Below are positions 62,974 to 64,000 of a DNA stretch of 64,000 bases, piece by piece (position 1 is the stretch's first letter; each line of letters starts with the position of its first letter). Made by a program: the position numbers and the translations under genes. The DNA comes from Rhodovulum visakhapatnamense (GTDB lineage Bacteria; Pseudomonadota; Alphaproteobacteria; Rhodobacterales; Rhodobacteraceae). The stretch is from contig NZ_SOEB01000003.1 in NCBI RefSeq assembly GCF_004365965.1, positions 38,226 to 102,225 on the forward strand. Reading direction: 5' to 3'. The notes beneath the pieces are model-generated. The model had not been told where the DNA came from. It worked only from the letters and a program-made list of their open reading frames with translations, and made no database searches.

Positions 62974-64000
62974 CCGGCCAGCCCGCGTCCCGACCTGCGC
63001 CCGAAGCCCCCCCGAACCGGATCGGGACGCTTGAATTCCGCTTCGACCTGGTCGACGGCCCGGGGCCGCTCGGCACGCCCGAACGGCTGCTGCTGGCGGT
63101 TCGGGCCGAGTTGCTCGAGACCGTCGGGCATGTGCTGGCGGCCACCTCTGTCGGCCGCGCCGATCTGCGGCTCGAGACGGTCGAGATCGACCTCGGCGTC
63201 TTCCCCGACCCGCCCGACTGGCCCGCCGTCAGGCGCCGTCTGGCCGAAACCCTCACCGCCGCGCTGGCGCCCCATCTCGGCAGCCCTTTGCCGGACCGGG
63301 CCGGGCCGGGGACCGGCGCCCCGATCCCGGCTTGCACATTGCCCCGCCCCGAAGCCCCGCGCGGGCCAGCCCCCGCCGCCGCGACTCCCGCGGCGCAGAT
63401 GCCGACCGGCCCGGCCCCGAGGTCCGATCCACCGCCAGTCCACGCTCTCCCCACCGGGCCTGCGCCCGGACGGACCGGAACCCGATCGGCGCCTGCGACC
63501 GTCCCGGCCCCCGCGCCGGTGCCCCGGCAGCACTCCGCGCCGACGGCTGCGGACCGGCTGGCCTCCGGCGCGGAACCTGCCGGCCGGTTGGCCACCCCGC
63601 CTCCGCCGGACCGCCAGTCGGCCGCGGCCTCGCCGCCCGCCGACAGCATGGCACCTGCCGCGCCGCTCCGGCCGGGCGACCCGCCCCCTGCCGCGCCGCC
63701 CTCACCGGCGCCGCCCTCACCCGCGATGTCCGCAACCGAGCGTCCCGCCCCCGGCTCCCCCGATGGCCCGTCGCCCCTCGGGCAGAGCCCGTCCCCCGGC
63801 ATCCCGGCCACAGCAACCGCAGCAACCGCAGCAACCGACGCAACCGACGCAACCGACGCAACCGAAGCAACCGAAGCAACCGACGCAACCGACGCAACCG
63901 AAGCAACCGAAGCAACCGAAGCAACCGAAGCAACCGAAGCAACCGAAGCAACCGAAGCAACCGAAGCAACCGAAGCAACCGAAGCAACCGAAGCAACCGA
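62970..64000 (+). CDS. eCIS tape-measure protein, N-terminal part (cut by window end)
   Basis: 343 complete codons are seen; the gene continues beyond the window. Residues 15-90 (IGTLEFRFDLVDGPG; LRLETVEIDLG) match the N-terminus of the contractile injection tape-measure family (Afp14-like). Residues 90-280 are Pro/Ala-rich and disordered, and from residue 282 a run of Ala-Thr-Glu/Asp triplets begins, encoded by a 9-bp repeat. The ATG overlaps the preceding stop. Tape length sets the length of the tube, so the repeat tract could tune it. Confidence 0.82.
   Translation, partial: MTGQPASRPAPEAPPNRIGTLEFRFDLVDGPGPLGTPERLLLAVRAELLETVGHVLAATSVGRADLRLETVEIDLGVFPDPPDWPAVRRRLAETLTAALAPHLGSPLPDRAGPGTGAPIPACTLPRPEAPRGPAPAAATPAAQMPTGPAPRSDPPPVHALPTGPAPGRTGTRSAPATVPAPAPVPRQHSAPTAADRLASGAEPAGRLATPPPPDRQSAAASPPADSMAPAAPLRPGDPPPAAPPSPAPPSPAMSATERPAPGSPDGPSPLGQSPSPGIPATATAATAATDATDATDATEATEATDATDATEATEATEATEATEATEATEATEATEATEATEAT
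63813..64000. repeat. 9-bp tandem repeat in tape-measure gene
   Basis: Units of GCAACCGAA (Ala-Thr-Glu), early ones GCAACCGCA and GCAACCGAC, repeat without interruption: 20 whole units and eight bases of another before the window end. The last eleven whole units (from 63894) are all of the GAA type, showing recent expansion. Each unit keeps the reading frame. Confidence 0.95.

Noticed and set aside
44647..64000. Prophage or R-type tailocin
   Set aside because: There are no capsid, terminase, integrase, lysis or phage regulator genes, and the structural proteins match the eCIS families.
63813..64000. CRISPR array
   Set aside because: Units are 9 bp, contiguous and in-frame in a coding sequence, without spacers.

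Overview
The window is a GC-rich (about 67-70 %), gene-dense piece of an alphaproteobacterial chromosome, most likely from the Rhodobacterales (Rhodobacter/Rhodovulum-like). The clues are the aroK-aroB pair divergent from a xerD operon, an sqdB-sqdD-sqdC sulfolipid operon in the order known from Rhodobacter sphaeroides, IalB and DUF882 envelope proteins, an ScfR-type regulator, and a short intergenic repeat (TCTTCTTGGCAAAAATACC-like) seen three times. The lineage call is inference; no rRNA or tRNA gene was found.

Positions 1-18000 are mostly housekeeping. aroB/aroK (-) diverge from a small membrane protein, an exported hypothetical protein, xerD and a CorC/HlyC-type transporter (+). A HerA-like ATPase (-) follows, then a 400-base gap with two candidate small RNAs, ialB, a ketosynthase/ACP/lpxD lipid A cluster, an L,D-transpeptidase, a DUF882 protein, the translationally coupled sqdBDC operon and a double SpoIIAA-like protein. 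Positions 18000-28400 hold less familiar genes: an ExeA-type ATPase fused to a coiled coil and Sel1 repeats, an orphan TAXI binding protein, an exported coiled-coil protein, a PAS-GGDEF-EAL protein and a very acidic protein.

Positions 28700-44500 are metabolic and regulatory. A coxG-coxS-coxL-coxM cluster has the form II active-site loop (AYRGAGR), so it is probably a molybdenum hydroxylase rather than a true CO dehydrogenase; it diverges from a LuxR-type response regulator and a hybrid histidine kinase. Next come a ketopantoate-reductase-like gene, an oxalate-CoA-ligase-like acyl-CoA synthetase and a tripartite tricarboxylate transporter (tctCBA), divergent from an ScfR-family regulator with a TTGTAA-type operator. 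A sugar transferase closes this part.

Positions 44647-64000 (window end) hold an extracellular contractile injection system (eCIS; Afp/PVC-like), the most interesting part. The minus arm, in transcription order, encodes a DUF4157 protein, a glutamate-receptor-like ion channel, the Afp16/DUF4255 terminator, an unknown protein, one sheath protein, two tube proteins, a DUF5908 peptide, a LysM hub protein, a VgrG-like spike, a PAAR tip and a gp25 baseplate protein. The plus arm encodes a putative surface lipoprotein, an Afp11-like baseplate protein, a fibre-like protein, a second baseplate protein and a tape-measure protein that runs off the end. Unusual traits are a roughly 200-residue adhesin-like insertion in the sheath, the ion channel embedded in the locus, and a 9-bp Ala-Thr-Glu repeat tract in the tape-measure gene. 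The AAA ATPase (Afp15) and any toxin cargo would lie beyond the right edge.
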